Origin: an uncultured Anaerofilum sp.
GTDB lineage: Bacteria; Bacillota; Clostridia; Oscillospirales; Ruminococcaceae
Direction of reading: 5' to 3'
Length of the DNA stretch: 64,000 nt
NCBI GenBank assembly: GCA_944385935.1
Contig: CALWZC010000002.1
Location: forward strand, 62,001-126,000
Shown here: positions 42,464 through 52,114 of the stretch, in pieces
Layout: every line of letters begins with the position of its first letter
Numbering within the stretch: position 1 is the stretch's first letter
Notes under the pieces: generated by a model
Seen by the model: only the letters and a program-made list of their open reading frames with translations
What the model was told of the DNA's origin: nothing
Database searches by the model: none
Program-made: the position numbers and the translations under genes

Positions 42464-43579
42464 TTAAGAATCCAGATATTGCTCTAATTTGTCTGCAATC
42501 AAATCCAAACTATCTGGTTTTGCCAACGTTTTTGCATTTCTGCCCATTTGTTCCAACTGTTCTGGGTTTTGGGTCAGTCGGTCTACTACTTCTATGAGTT
42601 TTTGCGCTGTCAGGTCTTTTTCTTCTATTACTACGGCGGCTCCTGCCTGTTCCAATTCTAAGGCATTATAGTACTGGTGATTTTCTGCCACATTGGGGCT
42701 GGGAATCAACACCGCCGCCTTTCCTGCTGCCTCTAGTTCTGCCAAGGTCAATGCCCCTGCCCGACAAATCACCAAATCCGCAGCCGCCAACAACTGGGGC
42801 ATATCTTGAATGTACTCTTCTACTTGTATGTGCGAGCTTCCAGAAAATCCTTTTTCTTTGGCAAGCTCTGCAAACAATTCTACTCCCCTGCTTCCAGTGG
42901 CATGAATGTGGTAAAAATCTCGGTTTTTGGTATGCCATTGGGCAAGGTCTGCTATGGCTTCATTGATGCGTCTTGCCCCTAAGCTACCTCCAAAGCTCAA
43001 AATGCAAACACGGTTGCCTACACCTAGCCGGTTGCGCTGTTGCTGCCGGTCTTGCAAAAACACTTCTGGCCGAACGGGATTTCCCACCACAAAGGTTTTT
43101 TGTGGCACTGCCAATTTTTCTGCTGCCTTTTGGCTGGCTGCAAATACCAGATTGACCTCTTTTGCCAAAATCTTATTGGTCACACCAGGGAAAGCATTTT
43201 GCTCGTGGATAGCCGTAGGAATCCCCTTTTTTGCTGCTGCACGTACCACCGGCCCGCTGACATATCCACCTGTACCAATGACCAAATCTGGTTTTAGGGT
43301 CCGCAGCATAGCCGCCGCTTTGGGCATGGACAATGCCAAATGCCACACTGCTGCCACATTGCGAGCAATATTTTTTGGGGTAAAACTGCGCTGGATTCCA
43401 TTCACCTCAATGTGGTGAAATACATATCCCGCTTTGGTCACCAGCCGATATTCCATTCCCTTTTTTCTTCCTGCAAAATGGATTTCTGCTTCTGGGTGTC
43501 TTTGCTGAATTTTTTTTGCAATGGCAAGGGCAGGGTTAATATGACCAGCAGTTCCTCCTGCGGCAATCAAAATTTTCAT
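42464..43579 (-). CDS. murG: UDP-GlcNAc:lipid I transferase MurG
   Basis: This peripheral membrane glycosyltransferase makes lipid II. Motifs are AAGGTAGHINPALAIA at the start, HEQNAFPGVTNK, SFGGSLGARRINEA and CRAGALTLAELEAAGKAA. I start it at the ATG at 43579, 11 bases after AGGAG; an in-frame GTG at 43591 overlaps that ribosome site. The product is 371 aa. The ribosome site is formed by the last codons of ftsW, so the pair is coupled. Confidence 0.96.
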   Translation of the reverse strand: MKILIAAGGTAGHINPALAIAKKIQQRHPEAEIHFAGRKKGMEYRLVTKAGYVFHHIEVNGIQRSFTPKNIARNVAAVWHLALSMPKAAAMLRTLKPDLVIGTGGYVSGPVVRAAAKKGIPTAIHEQNAFPGVTNKILAKEVNLVFAASQKAAEKLAVPQKTFVVGNPVRPEVFLQDRQQQRNRLGVGNRVCILSFGGSLGARRINEAIADLAQWHTKNRDFYHIHATGSRGVELFAELAKEKGFSGSSHIQVEEYIQDMPQLLAAADLVICRAGALTLAELEAAGKAAVLIPSPNVAENHQYYNALELEQAGAAVVIEEKDLTAQKLIEVVDRLTQNPEQLEQMGRNAKTLAKPDSLDLIADKLEQYLDS

Positions 43580-43587
43580 AGATTGCT

Positions 43588-44856
43588 TCACTCCTTTGTG
43601 GCTACTTTAAAATAGACATGGTTGGATGGCGGTTCTTCTTCTGGCTCCTCTTGGGGTTGGTTTTGTATACGGCTAATGGCCAACAAAATTCCCATCTGTC
43701 CCAGCAACATCATCAAACTGGTTCCTCCATAGGAGAAAAAGGGCAAACTAATACCTGTGTTAGGCAAAAGATTGGTTACTACACCAATATTAAAAAATAC
43801 CTGAACAGCCACCTGACCGGTAATGCCTGCCGCAACTAACCCGGAGAAACGGTCAGGACACTTTACCGCAATCCAAAATCCCCGAATAATCAAAAGGGCA
43901 AACAAGCTCAAAATCAAAATTGCACCAATAAAGCCCAATTCTTCACAGATGATAGAAAAAATAAAGTCGTTGTATGGCTCTGGCACCCATAGATGTTTTT
44001 GGCGAGAATTTCCAATGCCCAAGCCTTGCAATCCTCCCGAACCAATAGCATACAATCCCTGTACAGTTTGCATACCATCTCCTAGCGCATCGGAAAAAGG
44101 GTCTTTCCAAAGCAACAAACGGCTATGGGTATGCTCTGGTAAAATCTTGAGCAATTGAGGCATAAAAAAACCAATCATAGAAATACCAACTGTTACAACA
44201 CTGCCCAAAGCCACCCACCAGCCCCAACTAGTACCTGCCATAAACATAACAATAGCTGTAATACAGCAAACAATAATTGTAGCAGAAAGGTGTGGTTCCT
44301 TAAAAATCAACAAGGCCATAGGTGCCAAGGCAAGTAAAAAATTTATAACTCCATACCGTGTATTTTCAAGCAAATTTCGGCTACGAATTTTTTTCTCATA
44401 TTTTACACCAATCCAAGCACAGGTTACCGCAATAGAAAACTTTGCTATCTCACTGGGCTGAAAGGAATTGCTTCCGATGTAAATCCAACGGTGAAAGCCA
44501 TCCAACTCTGCTGGTGGTGTAAACAAAAATACTGCCCCTAGCAGCAGCAGAGTCAAAAAATACAACGGCCAAGTAAACAGTTGCAACCATTGAATATTGA
44601 CATAACTTGCCAACCACATGGCGACCAGTCCCACCAGTGCCAACTTAAATTGGTTTTTAATGTAATAAAAGCTATCATTGTATTGGTAATAGCCGGCGGC
44701 ATAACTTACACTAAACAGCATAACCAATCCAAACACCACAATTATCAGCACTGTGGCAAGCAATACATAGTCCATTTTAGGGCAATTTTTAAAATGAAAG
44801 GGAGGGCCCATTTTTTCATCCCTTATCGTTCTGTGTCTTATCTTTTGCTTTGTCAA
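43588..44856 (-). CDS. ftsW: FtsW/SpoVE-type lipid II polymerase (SEDS family)
   Basis: A membrane glycosyltransferase with about ten helices that polymerises lipid II with a class B PBP such as the one encoded upstream. Marks are the conserved HRWIYIGSNSFQPSEIAKFS region, KEPHLSATIIV, GSGGLQGLGIGNSRQKHLWVPE (in part) and SYGGTSLMMLLGQMGILL. I favour the TTG at 44856 with AAGGAG nine bases upstream; TTG at 44883 and ATG at 44811 are alternatives. Whether it is the division FtsW or the spore SpoVE cannot be read from sequence. Confidence 0.93.
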   Translation of the reverse strand: MTKQKIRHRTIRDEKMGPPFHFKNCPKMDYVLLATVLIIVVFGLVMLFSVSYAAGYYQYNDSFYYIKNQFKLALVGLVAMWLASYVNIQWLQLFTWPLYFLTLLLLGAVFLFTPPAELDGFHRWIYIGSNSFQPSEIAKFSIAVTCAWIGVKYEKKIRSRNLLENTRYGVINFLLALAPMALLIFKEPHLSATIIVCCITAIVMFMAGTSWGWWVALGSVVTVGISMIGFFMPQLLKILPEHTHSRLLLWKDPFSDALGDGMQTVQGLYAIGSGGLQGLGIGNSRQKHLWVPEPYNDFIFSIICEELGFIGAILILSLFALLIIRGFWIAVKCPDRFSGLVAAGITGQVAVQVFFNIGVVTNLLPNTGISLPFFSYGGTSLMMLLGQMGILLAISRIQNQPQEEPEEEPPSNHVYFKVATKE

Positions 44857-44900
44857 AGCAGGAATCTCCTTTTTACCAAACAAATTCAGCGGCGCACAAA

Positions 44901-45920
44901 CTAATAGGTCAAATAAGCAAATGTAAATGCAATTGCTACACAGGCAAGTGTTACACCACTAAACCATGCTGTAATTTTAACTTCACTCCAGCCAGACAGC
45001 TCAAAGTGGTGGTGCAATGGTGCCATTTTAAACAACCTCTTGCCTTTTGTAATCCGAAACCATGTCACCTGCAACAGCACGCTTGCAGCTTCCACCAAAT
45101 ACACCAACCCCAGCAACAACAGCAACTCTGGATGCCCCATAGCATAGGCAATGCCCACAACTGCACCACCTAAAAACAGGCTACCGGTATCACCCATAAA
45201 AATCTTTGCGGGATGAAAATTCCAAAGCAAAAACCCTGCACAGGCCCCCGCTAAGGCAGCTCCAAACAGACCCAAGTCAAACCAACCCAGCAAAGAGCAG
45301 ATAACCAAAAATCCGGCGGCTATCAAAAAGGTTACCGAAGAAGCCAAGCCATCTACACCATCGGTGAGGTTTGCACCATTGATAATGCCCAACATTAACA
45401 AATAGCTAAGTGGATAAAATGCAATGCCCAAATCTACCAAACCAACACCGGGTAGTTGCACCCATGTGGTAAAAATTCCATTTTGCTGCAAAACCAGCAG
45501 AAAACCTACCACTACTATCAACTGCAACAACAGCTTTGCACGAACAGAAAGCCCTTTGTTTCGCTGTTTCCAAACTTTTACGCAATCATCCACAAAACCA
45601 ATTAGCCCATTTATCACCGCAAAGCCCACAGCAATGGACATAGCTTTTCCTGCCTCTTGCCAATTTCCTGCTGTCATCTCTGGAATTTCGGATGTGAGCA
45701 TAAAATAGGGAACCAGCAAAGCGGCCAAGCTGCCCAAAATCAACATCAATCCTCCCATGGTAGGGGTTCCACTTTTGGATGCGTGCCATGATGGGCCACT
45801 GTTTCTGATAGGCTGTATATAATGCAGTTTCCGCAGCAAGGGAACAAACAAAAATCCCAACAACCCTGTGACCAGCAGACCACCAAATCCCGCCACAAGT
45901 AATGCCAATCGAGGTGTCAA
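44901..45920 (-). CDS. mraY: Phospho-MurNAc-pentapeptide transferase MraY
   Basis: MraY makes lipid I on undecaprenyl phosphate. The 339-aa protein has about ten helices and the family motifs SKSGTPTMGGLM, GFVDDCVKVWKQRNKGLS (with the DD pair), NLTDGVDGLA, MGDTGSLFLGG and the C-terminal HHHFE. The start is TTG with AAGGAG ten bases upstream, overlapping the murF stop by four bases. It is followed by ftsW. Confidence 0.96.
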   Translation of the reverse strand: MTPRLALLVAGFGGLLVTGLLGFLFVPLLRKLHYIQPIRNSGPSWHASKSGTPTMGGLMLILGSLAALLVPYFMLTSEIPEMTAGNWQEAGKAMSIAVGFAVINGLIGFVDDCVKVWKQRNKGLSVRAKLLLQLIVVVGFLLVLQQNGIFTTWVQLPGVGLVDLGIAFYPLSYLLMLGIINGANLTDGVDGLASSVTFLIAAGFLVICSLLGWFDLGLFGAALAGACAGFLLWNFHPAKIFMGDTGSLFLGGAVVGIAYAMGHPELLLLLGLVYLVEAASVLLQVTWFRITKGKRLFKMAPLHHHFELSGWSEVKITAWFSGVTLACVAIAFTFAYLTY

Positions 45921-47308
45921 TCTATTTCAACTCCTTTTTGTTGTGTCGCCTCATAGTATTCTTTTAATATATCTTCCAACTGCATTCCACGGCTGGCCTT
46001 TACTAAAAGTAAATCTCCCTTTTTCATCTGGTCAATCAAAATGTTTGCCATTTCTTTTTTATCTTGGCTCCATACCACTTGAGGGATTCCCAATTCCTTG
46101 GCATGGGTTGCTGTTTCTTGGCTTTGGGGGCCATAGCAAAGCAACATTTCTACACCAGCCTGTTTTGCCAGCTCAGCAGTTTCTTTGTGTGCTTGCTGGC
46201 TGACACTTCCCAACTCCAGCATATCTCCCACCAGTGCACAACGTCTATTGGCTGGCAGTTGTTGCATAGCTGCAAAAGCTGCTTTCATACTATCTGGGCT
46301 AGCATTGTAACAATCCTCTATGACAGTTACACCCTGATGTTCCACCAATCGTTGACGCATTCCAGTGGTTTGGTACCGTTCCAAAGCGGCAGCGGCTCTT
46401 GCTGGGCTTAACCCCAAGGAAACCGCTGCCCCATAGGCTAACAAGGCATTGTACACATTATGGTTGCCAATGGTGGGGATGGCGGTTTCCACCATGCCAT
46501 GGTTTTTATCTACAATGGTGAAGATTGTTTTTCCATGCTTTACACGGATATTTTCTGCCCGAATGGTAGCTTGTGGATTATCGATGGAAACCCAAACAGG
46601 GCGCACATGACTGGGCAGTTCTGCATTCCAGAGGTATTCATCATCCCCATTTAATACCAATGGTGCTCCTTGTTCCAGTCCATCACACAGTTCTAGTTTG
46701 GCTTTGAGAATATTTTCTCGGCTACCCAAACTTTCCAAATGGGAAACACCAATACAAGTGATAATACCAACCGATGGTTTTGCCGCTTTGCTCAAACGGG
46801 AAATTTCCCCCAAATTGCTCATACCCATCTCTACCACAGCATAAGCAGTATTGTCACTTAGGCGAAAAATGGTGTTTGGCATACCAATTTCATTGTTTTG
46901 GTTACCCTCGGTTTTCAGGGTTTCTCCAAAAGCAGAAAACACAGCATAGCAAAACTCTTTTGTGGTAGTTTTTCCTACACTTCCTGTTACTCCTACAACC
47001 ACAGGAGAAAAGCATCGGCGGTAGTTGGCTGCCATTGTCACCATTGCTTGCAAGCTGGAGGAAACCAGCACCAATTTTTCCTGTGGTACACCCTCTACAG
47101 GGCGTTCTGCCACCACAAAGGCGGCATCTCGCTCCACTGCCTCCTTTGCGAAATTATGTCCATCTACTCGGTTTCCAACAAAACAGACAAACACACATTG
47201 AGGAAGGATTCTCCTGCTATCGGTAACAACGGTGGTGATTTGTACATCCTGTTCTTCGGGCAACTCTTTTAATCCCGCCAGCAATTTGCGAGCAGAAATT
47301 TTTTGCAT
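45917..47308 (-). CDS. murF: UDP-MurNAc-tripeptide:D-Ala-D-Ala ligase MurF
   Basis: Last cytoplasmic ligase in cell-wall precursor synthesis. The ATP loop is GVTGSVGKTTTKEF, with GNQNNEIGMPNT, VEMGMSNLGEI and EDCYNASPDSMKAA further on, all typical of MurF. The ATG at 47308 has GGAGG eight bases upstream (463 aa); a start seven codons earlier has none. MurE, the preceding enzyme, is not in the cluster. Confidence 0.95.
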   Translation of the reverse strand: MQKISARKLLAGLKELPEEQDVQITTVVTDSRRILPQCVFVCFVGNRVDGHNFAKEAVERDAAFVVAERPVEGVPQEKLVLVSSSLQAMVTMAANYRRCFSPVVVGVTGSVGKTTTKEFCYAVFSAFGETLKTEGNQNNEIGMPNTIFRLSDNTAYAVVEMGMSNLGEISRLSKAAKPSVGIITCIGVSHLESLGSRENILKAKLELCDGLEQGAPLVLNGDDEYLWNAELPSHVRPVWVSIDNPQATIRAENIRVKHGKTIFTIVDKNHGMVETAIPTIGNHNVYNALLAYGAAVSLGLSPARAAAALERYQTTGMRQRLVEHQGVTVIEDCYNASPDSMKAAFAAMQQLPANRRCALVGDMLELGSVSQQAHKETAELAKQAGVEMLLCYGPQSQETATHAKELGIPQVVWSQDKKEMANILIDQMKKGDLLLVKASRGMQLEDILKEYYEATQQKGVEID

Positions 47309-47402
47309 ATTGGCACCTCCAACAAACACTTTTGATTGGTTTGGTTTTATCCCTTTATTTCTATTTTATGGAACATCTAAGAAAAGGATTCTTTCTTTTT
47401 CT

Positions 47403-49748
47403 TTATTCTGTTGTTTCCTCTTGTGGAACTTGGTCTGTGAGAGTTACAGTGAGCACTTTTCCCATGGGAACCTGTGTTCCTACTGCAATATCTTGTGATG
47501 TACAGGTTCCTGTGGATGAGCCTTCTATTCGGATGTTCAAATATCCGCTTTCAGCAACCTGCTTGGCCTGTTGAGCAGAAAGCCCTGTAAAGTCAGGAAC
47601 CGTTACCAGTGTATCTTCTGTGGTTTCGGTATATAAATAGACACAACTTCCTAGAGGAATTTCCCCATTTTCTGGGAACTGATGAAGCACAGTTTGTCCG
47701 TTTCCAATCACTCTGTGCTGAAAGCCCAGTCGTGCCATCTCTGCCCTTGCCACTGCAAGGTGGCTCATTGCTGGGCTAATGGTAACATTGGTCACTGCTA
47801 CTTCTTGAGGAGCAGAATCGGGGTATTCTGGCTGAATGCCTAACATGGGCAAAACCTCTTGCAAGATATTTCCTGCCACAGGAATTGCAATGTAGGTGGT
47901 TAAATCTGTCCATGTTTTTGGGGTATCAATTACCACCAAAACGGCAATTTGTGGGTCATCAATGGGAGCAACCCCCAAAAAGCTGGAAACAAATCCAGAA
48001 TCTTCCTCTTCGGTGGTTTCTCCCTCTGGGGTAGTTGTGGGCACAACTGCTGGCTTTTCGTTCAGGTTATCACTTGTACCGGATTTTCCTCCCACACGAT
48101 AGCCATATACATTTGCAAAACGAGCTGCGGAATAATAATCCTCGCTGGCATCTCCCTTAACCACTCGTTCCAAATATCCACGCATTTCTGCGCTTACTTC
48201 TTCGCTGATAACCTGCCGTTTTATCTCTACTTCGTTTTCTTGTACTACATTGCCATTTTGGTCTTGTACACGTTGAACAACATGTGGTGTTACCAATCGT
48301 CCGCCATTTACTGCCGCAGAAAAACTGGTAATCATTTGCAAAGGCGTCAAAGCCATACCTTGGCCAAAACTGCTACTTGCCAAGTCTACTAGGGACATAT
48401 CTTCCTCTTTATGATAAATGCTTCCAGACTCGTTAGGCAGGTCTATCCCCGTTTTGCCTGTAAGGCCATAGGCATTAAAGTAGGCAGAAAATTTATCAAT
48501 TCCCAAGGCTTGTGCCACTTGTATAGTACCAACATTACAGCTATTTTTTAGAATATCCGATATATTTACAATACCATGACTGGTATTATTTAGGCAAACA
48601 TATTTTTGCCCCAGCACTGTGGTACTGCTATTACAAACATAGGTGGTGTTGCCTGTTACTACACCTGCATCCAATCCGGCAGATGTAGTAATTACCTTAA
48701 ATACACTTCCCGGGTCATATACTTCACTGATAGCTTTGTTACGCCACAAAATGCTTCTGGCTTCTCCCAGTGCTTTGGTTCGCTGTTCTTCGTCGGGAAT
48801 TGCCATAATGGCATTGTATTGGTCGGTGTTCAAAATGGTACTGGGTTCGTTGGGGTCAAAATCTGGTTTGGTTGCCATGGCCAAAATTGCCCCTGTATTT
48901 ACATCCATTACAATGGCAGTGGCACGGTTTTGGGGATTGTGTTCCAACACAGCACCATTTAGATTTTTTTCTACCACAGATTGAATGTCTGCGTCAATGG
49001 TAAGCACCACATCATTTCCATCTTCGGCGGGGTATACCATTGCATTGTCTGTTGCCATTTCTCCATCCAAACGGGTACGAGCAGAAATTCTTCTACCCTC
49101 TCTACCTGCAAGTTCCTCATCATAAGAAACCTCTACCCCTGCAATGGTTCCATGTCCTTCACTATTCACAAAGCCCAAAACGCTGGACAAGAAATTGCCA
49201 TAAGGATATTCCCGCCGGCTGGTGCTGGTGCAGGTAATTCCCTGACCAACTTTGTATTTTTGCGCAATTTCCGATACTTTATCTGCCACAGGCTTGTCCA
49301 CACCTTTAGCAAGTACCTTATAGTAAGATTCATAATCCCCTAACTTTTGAAACAGTTCCTCCTCTGGCAGTTCCAAAACTGGGGCAAGCTCTGCTGCCAA
49401 CTGTCGTGCAAGTAGCTTTTCTTCTGGGTTTTCGTCACGGCTTGCAATAACATTTGGTCCTGCCTCAATGTTCCAAACAATAGAGGTTTTTGCAAGAACA
49501 CGGCCTTGAGAATCCAAAATGCTGCCTCGTGTAGGTTCCAGTACAGTGTCCTTTATTTGTTGCGCATTGGCAGCGGTTTTCAACTCGTTTCCTTGCACAA
49601 TTTGCAGTTGATATAATTTATAAACCAAAGCTCCAAAACCTACACCTACAATCAACATACCCAGTACAATGGCACGTATTTTTTGATTGTAAGGACGCAC
49701 TGGCTGAGGTTTTGGGATTCGTCTTTTTTTTGGATGCTTTTCTTTCAT
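47403..49748 (-). CDS. Class B penicillin-binding protein with two PASTA domains (SpoVD/FtsI type)
   Basis: The 781-aa transpeptidase has a basic start, one membrane helix (about 25-48), a dimerisation domain starting EPTRGSILDSQGRVLA, and the transpeptidase domain with active serine in YDPGSVFKV, the SxN motif KNSCNVG and KSG in VGGKSGTSD. Two PASTA domains end the protein (about 655-710 and 715-775, the second starting TVPDFTGLSAQQAKQ). PASTA-bearing class B PBPs are SpoVD, PBP2b or PBP2x; the division cluster suggests a septal role. A strong hairpin lies 33 bp upstream of its start. Confidence 0.92.
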   Translation of the reverse strand: MKEKHPKKRRIPKPQPVRPYNQKIRAIVLGMLIVGVGFGALVYKLYQLQIVQGNELKTAANAQQIKDTVLEPTRGSILDSQGRVLAKTSIVWNIEAGPNVIASRDENPEEKLLARQLAAELAPVLELPEEELFQKLGDYESYYKVLAKGVDKPVADKVSEIAQKYKVGQGITCTSTSRREYPYGNFLSSVLGFVNSEGHGTIAGVEVSYDEELAGREGRRISARTRLDGEMATDNAMVYPAEDGNDVVLTIDADIQSVVEKNLNGAVLEHNPQNRATAIVMDVNTGAILAMATKPDFDPNEPSTILNTDQYNAIMAIPDEEQRTKALGEARSILWRNKAISEVYDPGSVFKVITTSAGLDAGVVTGNTTYVCNSSTTVLGQKYVCLNNTSHGIVNISDILKNSCNVGTIQVAQALGIDKFSAYFNAYGLTGKTGIDLPNESGSIYHKEEDMSLVDLASSSFGQGMALTPLQMITSFSAAVNGGRLVTPHVVQRVQDQNGNVVQENEVEIKRQVISEEVSAEMRGYLERVVKGDASEDYYSAARFANVYGYRVGGKSGTSDNLNEKPAVVPTTTPEGETTEEEDSGFVSSFLGVAPIDDPQIAVLVVIDTPKTWTDLTTYIAIPVAGNILQEVLPMLGIQPEYPDSAPQEVAVTNVTISPAMSHLAVARAEMARLGFQHRVIGNGQTVLHQFPENGEIPLGSCVYLYTETTEDTLVTVPDFTGLSAQQAKQVAESGYLNIRIEGSSTGTCTSQDIAVGTQVPMGKVLTVTLTDQVPQEETTE

Positions 49749-49769
49749 TTGTGCTCCTTTTTCATCTAA

Positions 49770-49819
49770 CCAAAAAACAAAGCTGTCTGCAATTCTTAAA
49801 TAAGAATTGCCACGACAGC
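49770..49819 (-). terminator. Terminator-like hairpin between ftsL and the PBP gene
   Basis: On the minus strand GCTGTC/GACAGC (49814-49819 with 49782-49787) and a perfect 9-bp CAATTCTTA/TAAGAATTG inner stem (49801-49809 with 49790-49798) are followed by TTTGTTTTTTGG. Only about 30 nt remain before the PBP start and no new promoter is evident, so this may act as a partial terminator or a processing hairpin inside the operon. Confidence 0.6.
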
Positions 49820-49926
49820 CTTTCCTCTGTTTCTATTTCAATGGACGGCCTTTTTAAGATAGCTTTTTTCTTTTTTCACAGGCTATTGGTTGCCGCCACA
49901 CCCAACTTAACCCAACAGTATTAAAA

Positions 49927-50397
49927 TCATCTATTTCCTATTACATTCATCAATCTATCGCTTAATCCACTAAAAAGTTGACGAGCATTGCTTTGGGGTA
50001 GTTCAATGCGGCTTTGGGTTTCTAGTGTTATGTAGGTTAGCTGACTGCGCTCCAACTTCATCAGCCCCAAAGCCTGTGCCTGTGCTTCCAAATTGTTCAA
50101 ACTGCTGCGCTGGTCAAGCACACCAGAAAGATAGTTGTATGTACTGCGAGCCGCCTGAAGTTCTCGTTGCTGCGCTTGAATATCTCCTGTCAATTCTGTT
50201 ACTTGTGCTTGACTATAAAGCAAGCTGCAAGTCATCGCCAACAGCACAGCACCTACTGCCACCTTGCTGGCCCATTTCATTCTATCCGCATAGCGGTTGA
50301 CTTTTCTCTTTTTTCCTTTTACAACTCGTACTCCCGGGGTAGCTGTACGAGGCTGGAATCGTTCAAAGTCGTATTGTTTTGCTGTTTGTCCTGCCAT
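49927..50397 (-). CDS. ftsL: FtsL-like cell division protein
   Basis: A 156-aa bitopic protein: basic cytoplasmic part (KGKKRKVNRYADRMKW), one membrane helix (about 44-62) and an extracellular coiled coil rich in Gln and Leu (about 65-115), as in FtsL, which forms a heterotrimer with DivIC/FtsB and FtsQ. Sequence conservation in this family is low, so the call rests on layout and on position between rsmH and the PBP gene. Confidence 0.82.
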   Translation of the reverse strand: MAGQTAKQYDFERFQPRTATPGVRVVKGKKRKVNRYADRMKWASKVAVGAVLLAMTCSLLYSQAQVTELTGDIQAQQRELQAARSTYNYLSGVLDQRSSLNNLEAQAQALGLMKLERSQLTYITLETQSRIELPQSNARQLFSGLSDRLMNVIGNR

Positions 50398-50454
50398 TTC
50401 AGCAGCACTCCCTTTCCATTAAACCTCTTTGTGCAAAACAACTCTTATATTGTT

Positions 50455-51378
50455 TTACAGTTTTTCTACAATCCTCAATTTTGCCGACCGGCTACGACGA
50501 TTGTTCTCCAATTCTTCTTTGCCTGCCTCAATAGGCTTTTTGGTAATCAACTTTGCCTTTGCCTTTCCTCCGCACACACAGACAGGCAACTCTGGAGGGC
50601 AAGTACAAGCAGTTGCCCATTGCCGGAACCGCTGTTTTACCACTCTATCTTCCAAAGAATGGAAGGTAATAATACAAAAACGCCCACCGGGCACAAGCAA
50701 ATCAAAAATTTCATCCAATCCCTCACTAAGAGCATCCAGTTCCCCATTCACAGCAATGCGAATGGCCTGAAAACTCCGTCGGGCAGGATTTTTGTCTTTG
50801 CGGCGCACAGCGGGAGGCATAGCACTGGAAATGGCTTCTGCCAACTGTCCAGTGGTTTCAAAGGGGGATTGTTGTCGTAAGGTAACAATTTTACCTGCTA
50901 CCTGCCACGCATAGGGCTCCTCCCCATACTCACGCAAAATTTGCGCCAATTCTTCTCGGCTTGCACTGTTGACCAAATCCGCAGCCGTAGGGCCACTTTG
51001 GCTCATACGCATATCTAAAGGTGCATCTGCCCGATAGCTAAAGCCTCGTTCAGCAGCATCCAGTTGATGGGACGAAACCCCTAAATCCAACAGTGCTCCA
51101 TTCAGGTGGTCAATCCCTTGTGCTGCCAAGGCTGCCCGTGCATTGCGAAAATTGCTTTCTACCACTACAGCCGGCAAACCTTCCAAGCGTTGGCGTGCTG
51201 TTTGGATAGCATCGGGGTCTTGGTCTAAAGCATACAATTTTCCAGTAGAAAGCCGTTTTGCAATTTCTTTGGAGTGCCCAGCACCACCCGCTGTTCCATC
51301 CAGATAAATTCCATCCGGTTGGATGGCAAGGCCCTGAATGCATTCCTCCAACAGCACTGACACATGAGAAAACTCCAT
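50455..51378 (-). CDS. rsmH: 16S rRNA m4C1402 methyltransferase RsmH (MraW)
   Basis: This enzyme N4-methylates C1402 in the decoding centre. It starts FSHVSVLLEECIQGLAI and has GTAGGAGHS (SAM site), LDLGVSSHQLD, the RSFQAIRIAVN region and TFHSLEDRVVK. At 307 aa it is complete. It is the first gene of the division cluster here. The usual mraZ in front of it is absent; a promoter lies about 65 bp upstream. Confidence 0.96.
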   Translation of the reverse strand: MEFSHVSVLLEECIQGLAIQPDGIYLDGTAGGAGHSKEIAKRLSTGKLYALDQDPDAIQTARQRLEGLPAVVVESNFRNARAALAAQGIDHLNGALLDLGVSSHQLDAAERGFSYRADAPLDMRMSQSGPTAADLVNSASREELAQILREYGEEPYAWQVAGKIVTLRQQSPFETTGQLAEAISSAMPPAVRRKDKNPARRSFQAIRIAVNGELDALSEGLDEIFDLLVPGGRFCIITFHSLEDRVVKQRFRQWATACTCPPELPVCVCGGKAKAKLITKKPIEAGKEELENNRRSRSAKLRIVEKL

Positions 51379-51443
51379 CCTACAAAAAACATCCTTTCCT
51401 TTTGCATAATCAGCATGATTTTGTGACCATCTGTATACTACTT

Positions 51444-51471
51444 ATTATACCCTAAGTTTTGGGAATTGCAA
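51444..51471 (-). promoter_or_regulatory. Promoter for the rsmH-ftsQ division cluster
   Basis: On the minus strand TTGCAA (51471-51466), a 16-bp spacer and TATAAT (51449-51444). The stretch 51475-51580 further upstream is AT-rich and holds no gene. Confidence 0.75.
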
Positions 51472-51582
51472 GAGAAAGGTTGTGAATATGCAATAATTTT
51501 TATTACAGATTTTCTACAAAAAATGTCGTTTCAAGGAAAAAAATAAGATAATTTGCAGATTAGTTTTGCTGCTTTATACAAC

Positions 51583-51630
51583 AAAAAACCAGCCTTGTTT
51601 TTGGATATTACATCCTGAAAAAACGGCTGG
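51583..51630 (-). terminator. Terminator after the coiled-coil gene
   Basis: On the minus strand CCAGCC/GGCTGG arms (51625-51630 with 51589-51594), extended by a run of T pairing with A inside the loop, followed by six T. Confidence 0.8.
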
Positions 51631-51652
51631 CAAATTTTCTTTTTGTTATATT

Positions 51653-52114
51653 TTAAGATTTTGGGGTATTGCGCAAACTGTTCCGTAAGGTTTTCATATC
51701 ATCCGTTGCTTGTGCTAACTCGGTTTCCAATTTCTTTAGCTTATTATCACAAAACTCGGTAATGCTACTGCGCATTTGACGGGCCTCTGTTTGTGCTGAC
51801 GAAAGAATTTCGGCAGCCTTTGCCTGTGCCGCTTTGGTAATTTGCTGCTGCCCTACCAATACACGAGCCCGTTCCTCTGCTTTTTGGATAATCATTTCCG
51901 CTTTCTTATTTGCCTGTGCCATAATTGTACTGCGGTCTTTTACAATAGCAGTGGCCTGTTTTAGTTCTTCAGGCAATGCTTTTCGGATTTCATCCAAAAT
52001 CTCTCGTACTGCTTCAATATCCACAATTCTTTGGCTATCCATAAAGGGAACTTTACGCCCTTCTTCCATAGCCTCCTCAATCATGTTGAGTAGGTCGTTT
52101 ACATTCTCGTTCAT
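51653..52114 (-). CDS. DivIVA/ATP-synthase-b-like coiled-coil protein
   Basis: A 153-aa soluble protein, nearly all helix, rich in Ala, Glu, Gln and Lys (for example AQANKKAEMIIQKAEERARVL), with predicted coiled coil from about 45 to 145. Similar proteins sit next to coaD in Oscillospirales and are often labelled ATPase or DivIVA-like by composition only; no catalytic motif is present. The ATG at 52114 lies inside the coaD 3' end (38-bp overlap) with GAGCC-type weak spacing, so translational coupling is likely. Function unknown. Confidence 0.75.
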   Translation of the reverse strand: MNENVNDLLNMIEEAMEEGRKVPFMDSQRIVDIEAVREILDEIRKALPEELKQATAIVKDRSTIMAQANKKAEMIIQKAEERARVLVGQQQITKAAQAKAAEILSSAQTEARQMRSSITEFCDNKLKKLETELAQATDDMKTLRNSLRNTPKS

